Below are positions 11,661-22,720 of a DNA stretch of 64,000 nt, piece after piece. Position 1 is the stretch's first letter. Each line of letters opens with the position of its first letter. The notes beneath the pieces were generated by a model that saw nothing but the letters and a program-made list of their open reading frames with translations, was not told the origin of the DNA and searched no databases. The position numbers were made by a program, and so were the translations under genes. This stretch comes from Apricaphanius iberus (Eukaryota; Chordata; Actinopteri; Cyprinodontiformes; Aphaniidae), in contig JAPXFQ010002671.1 in NCBI GenBank assembly GCA_028564705.1, positions 1,798,001 through 1,862,000 of the forward strand, given 5' to 3'.

Positions 11661-12485
11661 ATGGAGAGCTTGTTGGAACAGAAGCGCGCACTTGCTACGT
11701 ATGCCGCAGACTACGACCTTCCGGCCACTCTCACTGCGCACCAGTGGCAATTAATTGAAAACTTTATAAAACTCCTCTCCCCATTTGAACAATTGACAAG
11801 AGAAATTAGCTCATCAGCAGCATCAGCTGCAGATGTCATCCCCTCTGTGACAGCCCTGAGACGTCTTCTGAGTAAGCAAACTGAAACAGACCACGGCGTT
11901 AAAACAACAAAGACGTCATTATTAGAGGCTGTAAATAGACGCTTCGATCAAATCCAGTACGATCCCATGTTCTGCATTGCTACCTATTTGGATCCCAGAT
12001 ACAAGGATCGTTACTTTGATGAGGATGTTAAACAACGCGCTCGAGAAATACTTGAGGCACACCTGTTGCCTGCTGCTGAGGATGGGACATGCGATGGAGA
12101 GCGCGCACATCTCCCAGAGCGCAAGAGGCAACGATCCGACAGTGCTTGGCCCTCCCTGCATTATGTGTTTGAGGAGATTCTGGAAGAAAATGGACCAGAG
12201 AGGACAAGTACTTCTTTATCCCAACAACTGGGTATTTTCCTGGCAGAGACCACTATTCCCAGAGGTGAGAGCGCACTCTGCTATTGGAGAAATAACCACC
12301 TGCGTTTTCCAGAACTCGCACAAATGGCTCGCAAGTACCTTAGTGCGCCATGTACCAGCACCGAGAGTGAGCGGTTATTCAGCTCTGTGTCTCATGTCTT
12401 GGATGAAAAGAGAAACAGACTTTGCTGTGACAAGGCAGAGATGCTTATTTTTGTAAAGAAAAACATGCATCTTATTAAGAAGTAG
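11661..12485 (+). CDS. hAT-family transposase, N-terminally truncated
   Basis: A 274-codon uninterrupted frame covering the second half of a hAT (Ac/ZBED-like) transposase. Residues 1-55 (SLLEQKRALATYAADYDLPA, then LTAHQWQLIENFIKLLSPFE) are the block that normally follows the first catalytic domain segment. LDPRYKDRYF (about residues 110-119) and YWRNN..FPELAQMARKYLSAPCTSTESERLFS (about residues 210-240) are the conserved C-terminal core and hAT dimerisation region. The BED-type zinc finger and the first catalytic Asp residues would lie upstream and are absent, so it cannot be a working transposase. The ATG at 11661 is internal to the family's usual protein; an ATG at 11648 is out of frame. 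Possible roles, inferred only, are none (relic) or a dimerising inhibitor. Confidence 0.85.
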   Translation: MESLLEQKRALATYAADYDLPATLTAHQWQLIENFIKLLSPFEQLTREISSSAASAADVIPSVTALRRLLSKQTETDHGVKTTKTSLLEAVNRRFDQIQYDPMFCIATYLDPRYKDRYFDEDVKQRAREILEAHLLPAAEDGTCDGERAHLPERKRQRSDSAWPSLHYVFEEILEENGPERTSTSLSQQLGIFLAETTIPRGESALCYWRNNHLRFPELAQMARKYLSAPCTSTESERLFSSVSHVLDEKRNRLCCDKAEMLIFVKKNMHLIKK

Positions 12486-13097
12486 GCCAGCAATATAGCT
12501 GGTGAATGATGTGTTATTAATAATCAGTCGAGGAACTGTTTTTGTTTTATAAGAGCCCAATGTTCCAGCCTGTGAGTTTTGAAACACTATTTCTTTAATT
12601 CTGTATGAAAAATACACAAGGTGAAAGATAGTGCTATTTATGTTTGTATTTATGAATAACAATGTATCTATTTTTGGACTTGTTTTTGCATTTACACTTG
12701 ATATGTTTATTTTGTCAGAAAAATATTTTTTATTGGGTCATAAACATAATCTTCTGATTGACTAAGTTTTTGTTTATCAGGCTAAAACCACTCAAATAAT
12801 TTTGTTGGGCAATGTACTGAAGCAATAAGTTCATTCATTAGTTAGCAGTCATAAGTTTTTGAATGTGAAGTCATAAATAAGGTTATAACTAAAGTCAACC
12901 AGAAATTGACATTAAAGGTTGTTTTTGTTTAATAAATTGGTCTGATTGAATTTGTGCTCTTTATAGGATAGTGTGATGAAGAGTCAAAAGAAATGTATGT
13001 TTCTGTGGCACAAAAAAGGAATAAATAACAAAAAGAAAAAAAACATCGGCCATCGGCCAAGTTATGTTAAACATCGGTATCGGTCCAGAATTTCCCA

Positions 13098-13112
13098 ATC
13101 GGTGCATCCCTA
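13098..13112 (-). repeat. hAT right terminal inverted repeat
   Basis: atcggtgcatcccta is the inverted partner of 11421-11435. The last 3-bp core, GGG in transposon orientation, is conserved. Confidence 0.88.
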
Positions 13113-13224
13113 ATATATACATACCTAAGTGCATCATCAGTTTGGGATACAGCAAACATGTAGACGACATGCATGATCAGATGAGAACAAATTCAATTTT
13201 TCAGTCTATTTGCAAAACACTGTA

Positions 13225-13520
13225 AGAAAAGCAACACCATATATCTTGCTGAACAGAGATTGTAACAGAAACAGGGTGGAGGTTCACGTTCTAGCTACAA
13301 GATGACCAAGTCAGAGCTAAAATGTAAGCTTAATTTACAGTCTATTCATGTGTCAGAATAGTCCAAAGTCCAGATCTTTATCCAATTGAGAATCTGTTAT
13401 AGATAAAAAAAGGGGGGGAAAAATCACTGTTCAACTATTTTAGAAAGAATCAGCAAAAATATCAGTTTCTACATGTGTAAAGCTGTGCACAAAATACACA
13501 CAGCTGTAACTGCAGCAAAA
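13225..13520 (+). pseudogene. Tc1/mariner transposase C-terminal relic
   Basis: The DNA follows the 3' third of a teleost Tc1-type transposase gene. It has agggtggaggttcac (second catalytic Asp region), then aagtccagatc..atccaattgagaatctg, which encodes a decayed SPDLxPIENL motif with the third acidic residue. Next come gcaaaaatatcagtttctac and atgtgtaaagctg, typical of the C-terminal end. Several indels and stops break the frame. It belongs with the left end at 11281, on the far side of the hAT insertion. Confidence 0.65.
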
Positions 13521-13725
13521 TCAGGTTCTAAGGTTGGGTGTTTCAGATGGGCTTCATGCAAATGCACGCAACACTAGATTTTAATTTTTTTGCAAAACAA
13601 TTTTGCAACCATTAAGCAGGTCCATACAAATTCACAATTTTGTAATATATTGTTGCTCATTCATTAAAAAGCCAAAAAAAACCCATTAAACTTGTAGAAT
13701 TGAAATGGCACAAATGTGTAATATA

Positions 13726-16588
13726 TTTAAAATTAATAACTTCATAAGTAAACAGGCTTCAAAACTTGAATTAATTTTTACGGAAGGAAAACAAAGGTAG
13801 ACTTGATAAGCCTTTTTAGCCCCAAAGGAAAGATTTATTATTGACTGTCTAGCTTAAAGGCAGCAACAGTGGAGTAGGTTTTATTATGAAAAGAAAGCCT
13901 GATCTTGTATACTTTAAAGCATCCTATAACTTCTTATGTGCGGTCATTTTTTTAAAGTCTACCTCCCTGGAGCGGTTAAGAGAAATCTGTATTTTCCCTG
14001 CAAAGAACAGCTCAATGAACAACTTCATCTTTGAGTTAAACAGATGATCAGAGTGGGACCAAACCAAACCAAACCAGACTTGCAATCTTAAATTAGATCC
14101 AATATGTTAATATCATCCTTCACTTTATAATTAACAGCCTCTAAAAAACAACAAATTTCTATGCGACTTAGAACAGATTGCTCAGTTTGCGCTTTTAGTA
14201 GTCATCATTACTGGAAAGGCGCTCAATAAAAACCGTGAATATACTATTGAGCCTTTAAACTCCCTTTACTATCCTCTGCATGACCACCTTGTTTGCCATA
14301 TTGCAGCTGGAGTGAGAGAAAGCACATCAACACACCGACTTCAGCACTACTTGGTAAAATGCTGAGAGGATGCAGGTATCCCACAATGATTAATTCAGCT
14401 TCCTCAGTTTGAGCAGTTTCTGCTGGGTCTGTTTCACAATCTTAATGCAGTTCTTCAACTACCTGACATATGTGGCCAACTGTTCAGAAGTAATTTTTCT
14501 ATTGAAGGGTTCAAATGTTACATCAATGAGACATTAAATGTTTACACTTTCCCAAAGAGCATTTGTCACCGTATCCTTGCCGGAGCAAAGTCCATGTTTC
14601 AATGTGAACCTATATTGGCTGAAGCTGTAGCAGTATCAAATCGCCTGATCTGATTATCAAAATAATTTCATTAGAAATGTCTTTAGATCTACTGTCTAAC
14701 AGTTTGTTCCACTGTTTGGACACCTCAGTACCTGATTTGACAAGTAATTTTTAGAATATTTATTCAGCTTATGTGTCCTTGTTCCTTCAGGGACAAAAAA
14801 ACAAAACAATATGATAATACATGGTACTGTATTACCTAAAAAAAATATGCATTTTCTCTGCTCATAATCTCATCTATAATTTCTTTATTTCCTGTGTGTC
14901 TGGTGATACTTTCCGACTAGGCCCCCATCAGTGCATGAGTAAACGTCAGTCTGGGCAATCAGTTAATCTGAGCTGCAAAGGGTCTAAATGAGGAAATTAT
15001 GTAAGTCAAGGTTTAGCTGTAAAACGAAAGACGAAGAGTAGACTGGGGATATAAATTAGGTCTAAAGGACAAGACGTACCACACAAGACCAGAGTTCCTT
15101 CCACAGCATTTCATACTTTAGGAACTCAAGTGGAGAACTGTAGTGAAATCCTCATAGGTCACTTCTTCTTTTAAGATTATTATAGAACAATCTCCAGAGT
15201 TATGAGTTTTTTTCCACAAAATTGGAAAAATGTTGGTTGAAAATGGACAATAAAAAAAATACTCTTTAAATAAAGCATTTGATTTTCTGAAAATAATTAT
15301 CCAGCAGTTATCAAAACTGTGGTTTCAGTTTACCTCTGCCTGAGGCAAGATCAGAGAGTGTTAACTGTATGAATCCCCATTTACTCGTCATATAAATTAA
15401 CCACTTTCTTCAGTGGGTAGCAAAAAAAAAATGTACTTAAAACTTTTGGGTCGCTTCTCTTAGAGGCAACCTTAAGTCAGTTTTAATTCGCTGCTTGTTT
15501 AGCATCCTGTTTTCAAAAAAGGCAAACCAGACATTGCTCTAGTTTTGTTTGCAGTTCAGAACCAGGATAGAGCCATCTGTAGGGTTAGGTGAAAAGACCT
15601 CTGAATCAAAGGAACTGCTGTCGGAAACTGAACCAGTATCTTTGCTTTGAAGGGTGGGAATTACGCCGGGTACTTTGAAGTCTTTTTCTGTTACATTGAC
15701 CCTGAATCATTGATTTATTACTCCCTGAGCCCTTTTTCTTGCTCATCTCCAGTTCATCCCACCTAACAGTCTAAGCCAGGAATTCTCTAAGCCATGAAAG
15801 AAAAAATATAGATATCATAAAGGGTGTCTCTTTTCTGGGATAAAGAGCTACAGTAAGATTTCCAGTATAACTTACAACTTCTTTAACACCCTTCAAAACT
15901 GAGCATTGCTCAAATATACAATTTTAGGGTTTGAAAACAAGCATTTTGAAAGATCACCCACTCTCTACCCACTATGAAGAGGAGACAGAGGCTCTAAATT
16001 CAAGTTGAATCTTGAATCGGAATATAAGTGTATAATATTTTTAACTCCCAAAACAAACAAATCGCAGAAGCATCTTTGCTTGTTAGCTGAGGATTACAAA
16101 ACAGAATTTAATTAAAGACGATAGAGGGCTGAAGGGTGAGCAGTGATCAAATAGCGAAGGGAAATGGGAAATCCAAATATGCATTATTGTGAAATGTCAC
16201 AAAACAAACCCTTTTGAATCAGGGGAAATTAAAGAAAAGCTTAGTTACTTCAGCTGGCCATTTTGTAGGTTTAATTTGCCAGAAACTATTTCTTAATCTT
16301 CTAATAGTTTCAAAAATTCCTCCTTTTACATCTCCATCTTCTTTGAGCAGTTTACATACCCGCTCTTTTTAGTCCCAGAAATCAGACCCTGAAGTAGCTA
16401 TGGTAATTCCCAATCTTTTTAGGTAAGTTGGCGGTAAGAGGTAAGAAAATGAGGACAATCTATGTGGATGAAGTCCCATTTAGTTTTTGAAGTTTGTGAA
16501 ACGCTTTTTGTTGAGCTCATCTAAACAGTGAATCTCTCACCCGTATTTTGGCATTCATAGTGTTAGACTGCATCAGAACTGGAAATGT
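13726..16588. other. noncoding DNA, nothing recognised
   Basis: No coding exon, RNA gene or element termini were recognised. The block around 14270-14520 is somewhat less AT-rich and free of visible repeats. Confidence 0.45.
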
Positions 16589-16590
16589 TA

Positions 16591-16790
16591 CAATGGGGAG
16601 AACAAGTATTTGATACACTGCCGGTTTTTGAAGTTTTCCCACTTACAAAGCATGTAGAGATCTGTAATTTGTATCAAAGGTATTCTTTAACTGTGAGGGA
16701 CAGAATTTAACACAAAAATGCAGAAAATCACAGTGGATGATTTTTAAATATTTCATTTCAATTTTATTGCATGACATTAGTATTTGATAC
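16591..16790 (+). repeat. Tc1 left terminal inverted repeat
   Basis: It pairs with 17795-17997. Shared blocks include gtatttga.acactgc, acttacaaagcatgtagag and aatgcagaaaatca. The inner end holds aattttattgcatgacat, mirrored by atgtcatgcaataaaatt near 17808. Confidence 0.85.
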
Positions 16791-16803
16791 AGACAAACAG
16801 ATC

Positions 16804-17630
16804 TCAATATTTAGGAAGTAAACCTTTGTTGGCAATGACAGAGATCTGACTTTTTTAGTTCACCACGTTTACACGCACTGCAGCAGGGATTTTGGCCCAC
16901 TCCTCCATACAGATCTTCTCCAGAATCTTCAGGTTTCAGGGCTGTCATTGGGCAACTCAGACTTTCAGCTCTCTCCAAAGATTTTCTATTGGATTTAGGT
17001 CTGGAGACTGGCAAGGCTACTCAAAGACTTTGAGATGCTTCCTACGGAGTCACTTTTTAGTTGCCCTGGCTGTGGGTCTCGGGCCGTTGTCATGCTGGAA
17101 GACCCAACCACAACTCATCTTCAATTGGCTTACTGAGGGAAGGACATTGATAGCCAAGATCTCAAGATACATGGCCCCATCCATCCTCTCCTCAATGCGG
17201 TGCAGTTATCCCATCCCCTTTGCAGAAAAGCATTCCCAAAGAATTATGTTTCCACCTCCATGCTTCACAGTTGGGATGGTGTTCTTGGGATTGTACTCAT
17301 CCTTCTTTTTTCTCCAAATACGGCGAGTGGAGTTTAGACAAAAAATCTCCACTATTGTCTCAGACCACTTGACCTTCTCCCATTTCTCCTCTGAATCATC
17401 CAGATGGTCACTGGCAAGCTTCAGGTGGGCCTTGACATGCACTGACCTGGAGCTCCAGACTGAGGGAGATTGACCATCATCTTGAACTTCTTCCATTTTC
17501 CAATTCATGCACCAACAGTTGTTACCTTCTCACCAAGCTGCTTGCCTATCGTCCTGTAGCCCATCCCAACCTTTTGCAGGTCTAGTATTTTATCCCTGAT
17601 GTCCTTGTACAGCTCTCTGGTGTTGGCCAT
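16804..17630 (-). pseudogene. Tc1 transposase pseudogene
   Basis: The likely original start is the ATG at 17630 ([20 protein letters not shown]...[10 protein letters not shown]), the first helix-turn-helix of the paired-like DNA-binding domain. Most of the second DNA-binding part is missing near 17430-17470, so the gene is about 276 codons long against a family norm near 340. The catalytic domain keeps [21 protein letters not shown] and a QHDN-like block. The first DDE aspartate is gone: the usual WSDE reads WSE (near 17365). Before and within the SPDLNPIENLW region (about 16985-17015) there are several in-frame stops. The original stop lies near 16804. The copy is dead. Confidence 0.9.
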
Positions 17631-17794
17631 TGTGGAGAGGTTGGAGTTTATTTGAGTGTGTGGACGGGTTTCTTTTATACAGTTAATGAGTTCCAACGAG
17701 TGCAGTTAATACAGGTAATGAGTGGAGAACAGGAGGGCTTCTTAAAAAAGAACTAACAGGTCCCTGGGGCCCTAAATTCTTAATGGTTGATAGG

Positions 17795-17997
17795 CAATGA
17801 AATTCCTATGTCATGCAATAAAATTGAAATTAATTATAAAAAAATCATCCACTTTGATTTTCTGCATTTTTGTTTTAGATTCTGTCTGTCACAGTGGAAG
17901 AGGACCCTTGATAAAAATTAAAAACCTCTACATGCTTTGTAAGTATGAAAACTTCAAAAATCAGCAGTGTGTCAAATACTCTTTATTCTCCCTTCTG
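17795..17997 (-). repeat. Tc1 right terminal inverted repeat
   Basis: Complement of the left repeat, with several substitutions and small indels. The terminal bases cctt ctg read cagaagg outward to inward. Confidence 0.85.
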
Positions 17998-17999
17998 TA

Positions 18000-18786
18000 T
18001 GTCATCAGCTTGTTTTATGTATAAAGTTTATGTCCTTCTATATAATGAAAGGAACATCATGACATTCTATTTTAATGCTCATTATGTATCCTTTAGTTAA
18101 ATATTGAAAAACTAATCCAGAAAATAAGATATGTTTTAACTTTCACTTTCAAGATCCAAATACCTATGGCACTCCATTCTGATGGATAGTAAGATTATAC
18201 CCAATTGTTGTCCATCTATGGAATTGTCTTATTACTCAATCAAAACAAAAGGGAGACAGATAATAGTGTGATGGTGAGATGAACAACAACAACATGATGG
18301 GTACTTCTGCTGAAATATCTTGCAATATTAAAATGTCACAATATTTCTCATCATTGTGATGTCAGGGAAAGCACTCACTGCCGTCAGTATGTGACTTTTT
18401 TTAGGGAAGTATATCTAACTGATTATTTTGAGGACCAGATAAGATGGCTACTGCTCAACCCACTATGTCGATGTTTTAGACTCTTACACTTATCAGATAA
18501 TATTACTATAATAAGATACTATTTATTTCAAAATAAAATAACATTTCTGATTTTGTATAAAAAAGTGATTAGTATGCAACTAAACATTCAATACATATAA
18601 AGGGTTTGGTATATTTATTCTTTTTGAAGAAAGGTTTGCAATTTCTTAATAGTTCAGTTGATCTTTTTCAAATGTCTTGGCCAAGCAAAGTTGTCTTAGA
18701 TTAATTAAACCTGAAATGCTTAATTCCACTTGTGATCATCAACTTTAGTAGATCTTTATTTTAATAGTGACATAAAAAAACTCTTT
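18000..18786. other. AT-rich noncoding DNA, nothing recognised
   Basis: No feature was recognised between the Tc1 element and the solo LTR. Confidence 0.45.
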
Positions 18787-18855
18787 ATCTGTGTCATGTT
18801 TAGGCTCAAGGAGGACCCAGATGCGGAGCGGCGTTTGTGGCTCTTACGGCCCATG

Positions 18856-18861
18856 TTTATT
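18856..18861 (-). terminator. AATAAA polyadenylation signal of the solo LTR
   Basis: tttatt on the plus strand reads AATAAA on the minus strand, about 90 bp downstream of the TATA box in transcription order. Confidence 0.6.
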
Positions 18862-18948
18862 AATTGTCCAAAAAAAGACGAGAAGCACAGAGAACTAGGG
18901 GAGGTAACGACGACAACGACCCGACGAGGACAGACAGACACAGAAGGG

Positions 18949-18956
18949 TATATATA
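18949..18956 (-). promoter_or_regulatory. TATA box of the solo LTR
   Basis: The tatatata run sits about midway in the LTR, upstream (in minus orientation) of the AATAAA signal at 18861-18856, as expected for a U3/R boundary. Confidence 0.6.
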
Positions 18957-19126
18957 CTGTGGGGAGGGTAATCAGGAAACGTGGAACACCTGGGAGCAGA
19001 GGCAGAAAACACAGGGAGGACTAATAAGACAACAGGTGAAACAAACTAGGGCTAAGTAACTAAAACAGACTGGGAGGAAACAAGGAGGAATAAACAACAC
19101 AGACAGGGACGGATCATGACAATCTG

Positions 19127-20755
19127 TGGCATTACCCTAGGATTAGAAAAGCCTAAAAAAAGAAATTACCAAATATAGACTGGTATAATCTTAATATTAT
19201 TCTATACTAGTTATAGATTCTTAAAGAAACAGTCGGGCTCTTATCTTTCCACAAAAAGAGAGAGATTATTAGTTTGTCCTTGCAGTATTGCTAAAATATC
19301 CTCCTCCTAATGTAATATTTAGCATCATTTCAGTGGCTGGATGCTTTGATAAAGCCTACTAATCATGATTAGTAAAAAACAAACCAAAATTTCAATTGCA
19401 CTACTTAACAACTACCTTTCTTCACGCCCTCAGACCCCCACCATTGTTAGAAAATTTGCCAACTGTTCTTTGAACCTTTGATTAGGAATGATGAAACATG
19501 TTTTTACATTTTGATTCAGGCAGTGTCTTCCTAGACCTTCTTTAGAATGAAATACATCTTGCAGTTTCCCTAAATCAAACACTGTAAAGCAACCCAATCT
19601 AAAGCTATATAACCCACCATAAAGCTAACAAGAAATATATATATTTTTTTTTTACAAGCGTTTGTAAAACATTGGGATACCTCTGATAGTCAGCATGCCA
19701 TCTCTATAATGTCATTTCTCAGCAAGGAGTGGACTCTAATACCAATGACAGATTGTAGGCCTGCAGAGGGAGCCAGGAAATAAAAAGCACAAGAACAAAT
19801 ATCCGTTCAGCTGTTTTGTTGATGTGGTTGTCACACACTGTTTTTCTGCACGGTCATTAAAGGCATTTCTTTAGTGATTCCCCAGACACCAACATCATAT
19901 AAATGTAACGTTCTATGAACTAAAGTGTGAAAATGCATATTATTTTGATATTCTACCAGTTTGTGATAAGGGAAATGTTTCTGGAGAAAACCACAAGATG
20001 CTGTACCTATGTTTTGAGGATCCTTATTTATCAAACTAAAGATTGGACATACTCATGTTCTCAGGTACAAATGTGATGACATGTTTATGAAATGAGTGCA
20101 TACATATAATATATTTAATGTTTCTTTAGGGAAAACTGTAAAATGGCCCACATGCACACACAAAAAATTTCCCTATACTTGTGTGAATATTGACACTTTC
20201 CCTAACCATTAGTGGCACATGCATAACCCGATTGATAGCATAATTCCCACAATACCTCTAAACCTAACTAGTAGAGTTAAGCTTGGTAAACATTGGGTGG
20301 ACCGGAGAAAATGTCTACACAACTACAAATGTCCACATAATGCTGGTAGCCTGTCCAATGTTGGACTGCACAACACACACATGCATGCACAGACACACGT
20401 CTTGCTGGTAGAACTGAGGACGTTCATTGACTTTCATTCATTTTAGTGACTGTATTATGCTCAACCCAGACGCTTTTCTCACCTCTAACCATTAATGATC
20501 TTTTGCTAACCAAAACAAAATCTTCATTCACACAATACATCCAACAACAACCAGTAGAGCTCGCTAAAATTGGTTGAAGGTAAGAGACAGCCAAATATCA
20601 TCACTCTGTACATAAAGATTGTCTCTTTACAGGTTAAAAACCTAAAACTTTGACAAATGCTCCTAAATTATATAAAGGAACACATAGACGCACAGTTCTT
20701 TGACTATTCTCAGTAAAACACTAACGGTACTGGTGCAGTCGAAGCATTAAATATT
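19127..20755. other. noncoding DNA, nothing recognised
   Basis: No gene, RNA or element termini were seen. Short ORFs only. Confidence 0.45.
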
Positions 20756-20759
20756 ACTG

Positions 20760-21180
20760 AGGTGCGTGTGTGTCTGTGCTGTTGGACTTAATTCCTTTGT
20801 CTGCTAAATGGCTTTTAGGAAGAAACAGTCATGTTTTGCCTCCACTTTCAGAGGACTCTGACCATGGGAGTGCTTCTTCATCAGTGCACTGGGATTTTCT
20901 TAAATAGGGTTTCATGTCCCAGAGAGAAATGCTTCTGAGGCTGCTAGTGATGCACATGGATTCTGTTATGCTCCCTGGTGACTCAGTGCAAAGCTAGCAA
21001 TAATCTCAATGGTACAGTTGCAACAGCTTCCAGAGGAGAGCAGCTTGACATGCAGAGGAAGCCTAATTGGCTGCGACGTAACAAGAAATGAATAAAGAGA
21101 GCTGATGGTGGTGCTTTGAAAAGATCGTCACTCAAACATATACAGAACCATCCAGACTTTCTGTTATCCCCCTTCTGATC
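20760..21180. other. candidate conserved noncoding block (weak)
   Basis: Less AT-rich than the flanks, with no visible repeats and no coding frame. It contains E-box and homeobox-like words (cagctt, cctaattggc) and an ATTA-bearing edge. The texture resembles developmental enhancers in gene deserts, but only cross-species alignment could show conservation. Confidence 0.25.
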
Positions 21181-22439
21181 ATAGGTAAATAGCTCTAAAC
21201 TATTTTATAGCAAATATAATGTCACACTGAAGAAATATGGAAAATGCAGCCATTAACTGGAATTTATTTAGTGGGGTAAGAAAAAACCCAGGTAGAGAAA
21301 TAATTATCATGTCACAATTATTGATATCCCTGCTGTCACTACTTTCTACAACTCTTATTTGTCAATAGGACAGCACTTAGTCATTTTCTGTAATTACTCT
21401 TTGACTTCTTTCATTGCTAAATCTTTCTATTGCATTCAAATTCTTGGGTTATCTCCTGTGCTTTCTTCTCCTCATCTCACCTCACGAATTATTAAATAGG
21501 ATTTAGGTCTTGGGGCTTTTATGAGAATGGTAAAGGCTTTTTTATTACACACTCTCTCTTTGTTAAATTCAGCTAATTATGTCGATCATTAATGCCCAAA
21601 ATGACTAAATGAAAAACCATTCAAAGTTTTCTGGCAGAGGACACTTTGTTTTCAAAATGTCCCGGCTATGCCATGGTTCCCAGTGCTTTTAGAGAAAAAA
21701 AAGCAACCCCATAGCATTACTGGTCTGCTACCGACTCCACTTAGTTAAATATGTGGTGGGAAAAAAAAAAAAAAGTTGCTTCTGGCATGTTCCCAAATAA
21801 CAGAGTGTGGACAATTTAAATATAATGATCATTGTGAATACATAGGCACCTAAGATGCCACTAATCACTGCAGTTCTCCCTCAACACCCTTTCAATTTTG
21901 TGTAGATCTCAATCAGCCTGTGTTTTACATTTACAGAGTCTTTGTGATTTTAATTATTGCCCTATATTTTCATGCTTAGATGATTAACTACTTTATTTTA
22001 GCCGTTTCCTGGTTTATGAAGATCAACACACATTTGCGTTACTTAAATGGCCCGTTCTCTTGTTTTTCCAATTTTGAAGAAGGACAAGAAATGGGTGTAA
22101 TTCACATAATTATAGATATTAGGGAAATCAGAAATTGATAGAAACCAGCACAAACAGTAAATAAGAAAGCAAATTATTTTTGCACAAAATGCTGACACTA
22201 TGTTTTAGAGATGATTAAATAAATGTTTTCCTTAGAAGAATATTCCATTGCACTTAAACACATTGAAATCCAGTTTGGCCAGTTCTGTTTTGATTTCCCC
22301 AAAGCTCCATAAACTGAGATCAAATACCAGATTTCCTCCATCGTTAGTAACTATCTGCACTTATCTTTGTGTATTTTATTCTTATCACCAGATACCAGAT
22401 GTAGATAGCACCTATTTCAATTACCCCCCCCACCCCCAT
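21181..22439. other. AT-rich noncoding DNA, nothing recognised
   Basis: No feature was recognised. A poly(A) run is present near 21761-21774. Confidence 0.45.
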
Positions 22440-22720
22440 GGCCATAACAGGGTGAACCAAGAGAACTACATCACTACATCTGAATCAGGCCCAAACAGAT
22501 TTATTGATACATATTTCCTTGGTTGCCATGGTGCAACACTGATGACTAATTCCCCCGTCTGAGAGGAGTGCTGGGAAAACACTGAATCCATATGCTTCAC
22601 TAATTAGGAGACACAGATAAGCAAGGGGCTGCTGATGGCTGGGATATTCTGGGAGCACCTGTCTGTCTGGAGATCCACAGAAGGCTCTGCAACCACGGCT
22701 GGTTTAACAGACATTTAGTT
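22440..22720. other. candidate conserved noncoding block (weak)
   Basis: A repeat-free, moderate-GC stretch with no long frame. It contains ttccttggttgccatggtgcaa, an RFX-site-like pseudo-palindrome near 22515-22536 (gttgccatggtgcaac). Functional assignment is inference only. Confidence 0.25.

Larger units (their letters stand above)
11421..13112 (+). mobile_element. hAT DNA transposon, internally deleted copy
   Basis: The element is bounded by inverted ends: 11421 tggggatgcaccgat and, on the opposite strand from 13112, tagggatgcaccgat. Both ends carry subterminal catcgg/ggccatcggcc motifs (11493-11505 and 13046-13060), where hAT transposases usually bind. Total length is about 1.7 kb, against roughly 3 kb or more for autonomous members of this group, because the 5' half of the transposase gene is missing. 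The 8-bp flanks (tataatat and atatatac) are not identical, so the target duplication has decayed or the ends are slightly off. Confidence 0.88.
11281..13725 (+). mobile_element. Tc1/mariner-superfamily relic, split by a hAT insertion
   Basis: The left end (ta then tagtgccttgcc..) matches the terminus of the element at 46354 (ta then cagtgccttgcaa..), including the later phrase catgtgatagaccaacac. The element is interrupted at 11421-13112 by the hAT copy. It resumes with transposase-like sequence (about 13225-13520) and an A/T-rich, badly decayed right part up to roughly 13725. The right boundary is approximate. The order of events is clear: the Tc1-type element was there first and the hAT entered it. 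Confidence 0.65.
16591..17997 (-). mobile_element. Tc1-like DNA transposon, full length but defective
   Basis: The element is flanked by TA at 16589-16590 and 17998-17999, the invariant Tc1/mariner target. It starts caatggggagaacaa and ends, in complement, cagaagggagaataaa. Long inverted repeats of about 200 bp enclose a minus-strand transposase pseudogene. Total length of about 1.4 kb is a little below the usual 1.6 kb because of an internal deletion. Confidence 0.93.
18792..19121 (-). mobile_element. solo LTR of an LTR retrotransposon
   Basis: A 330-bp segment that starts tgtcatg and ends catgaca (TG...CA with 7-bp inverted ends). It is bracketed by a perfect 5-bp duplication, atctg, at 18787-18791 and 19122-19126. 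Read on the minus strand it has LTR anatomy: a TATATATA box (18949-18956), then further downstream an AATAAA signal (18861-18856). No internal retroviral-type sequence lies on either side, so the full element was probably lost by LTR-LTR recombination. It is not the same family as the LTRs at 58602 and 63797. Confidence 0.92.

Noticed and set aside
11977..12456. 159-codon plus-strand frame inside the hAT transposase
   Set aside because: It overlaps the recognised transposase in another frame and has no conserved motif.
16892..17473. 193-codon plus-strand frame in the Tc1 element
   Set aside because: It is the complement of the minus-strand transposase, whose motifs ([16 protein letters not shown]) identify the true strand.
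18792..19121. The solo LTR as a member of the 58602/63797 family
   Set aside because: Ends differ (TGTCATG versus TGTAACG) and no internal blocks are shared.
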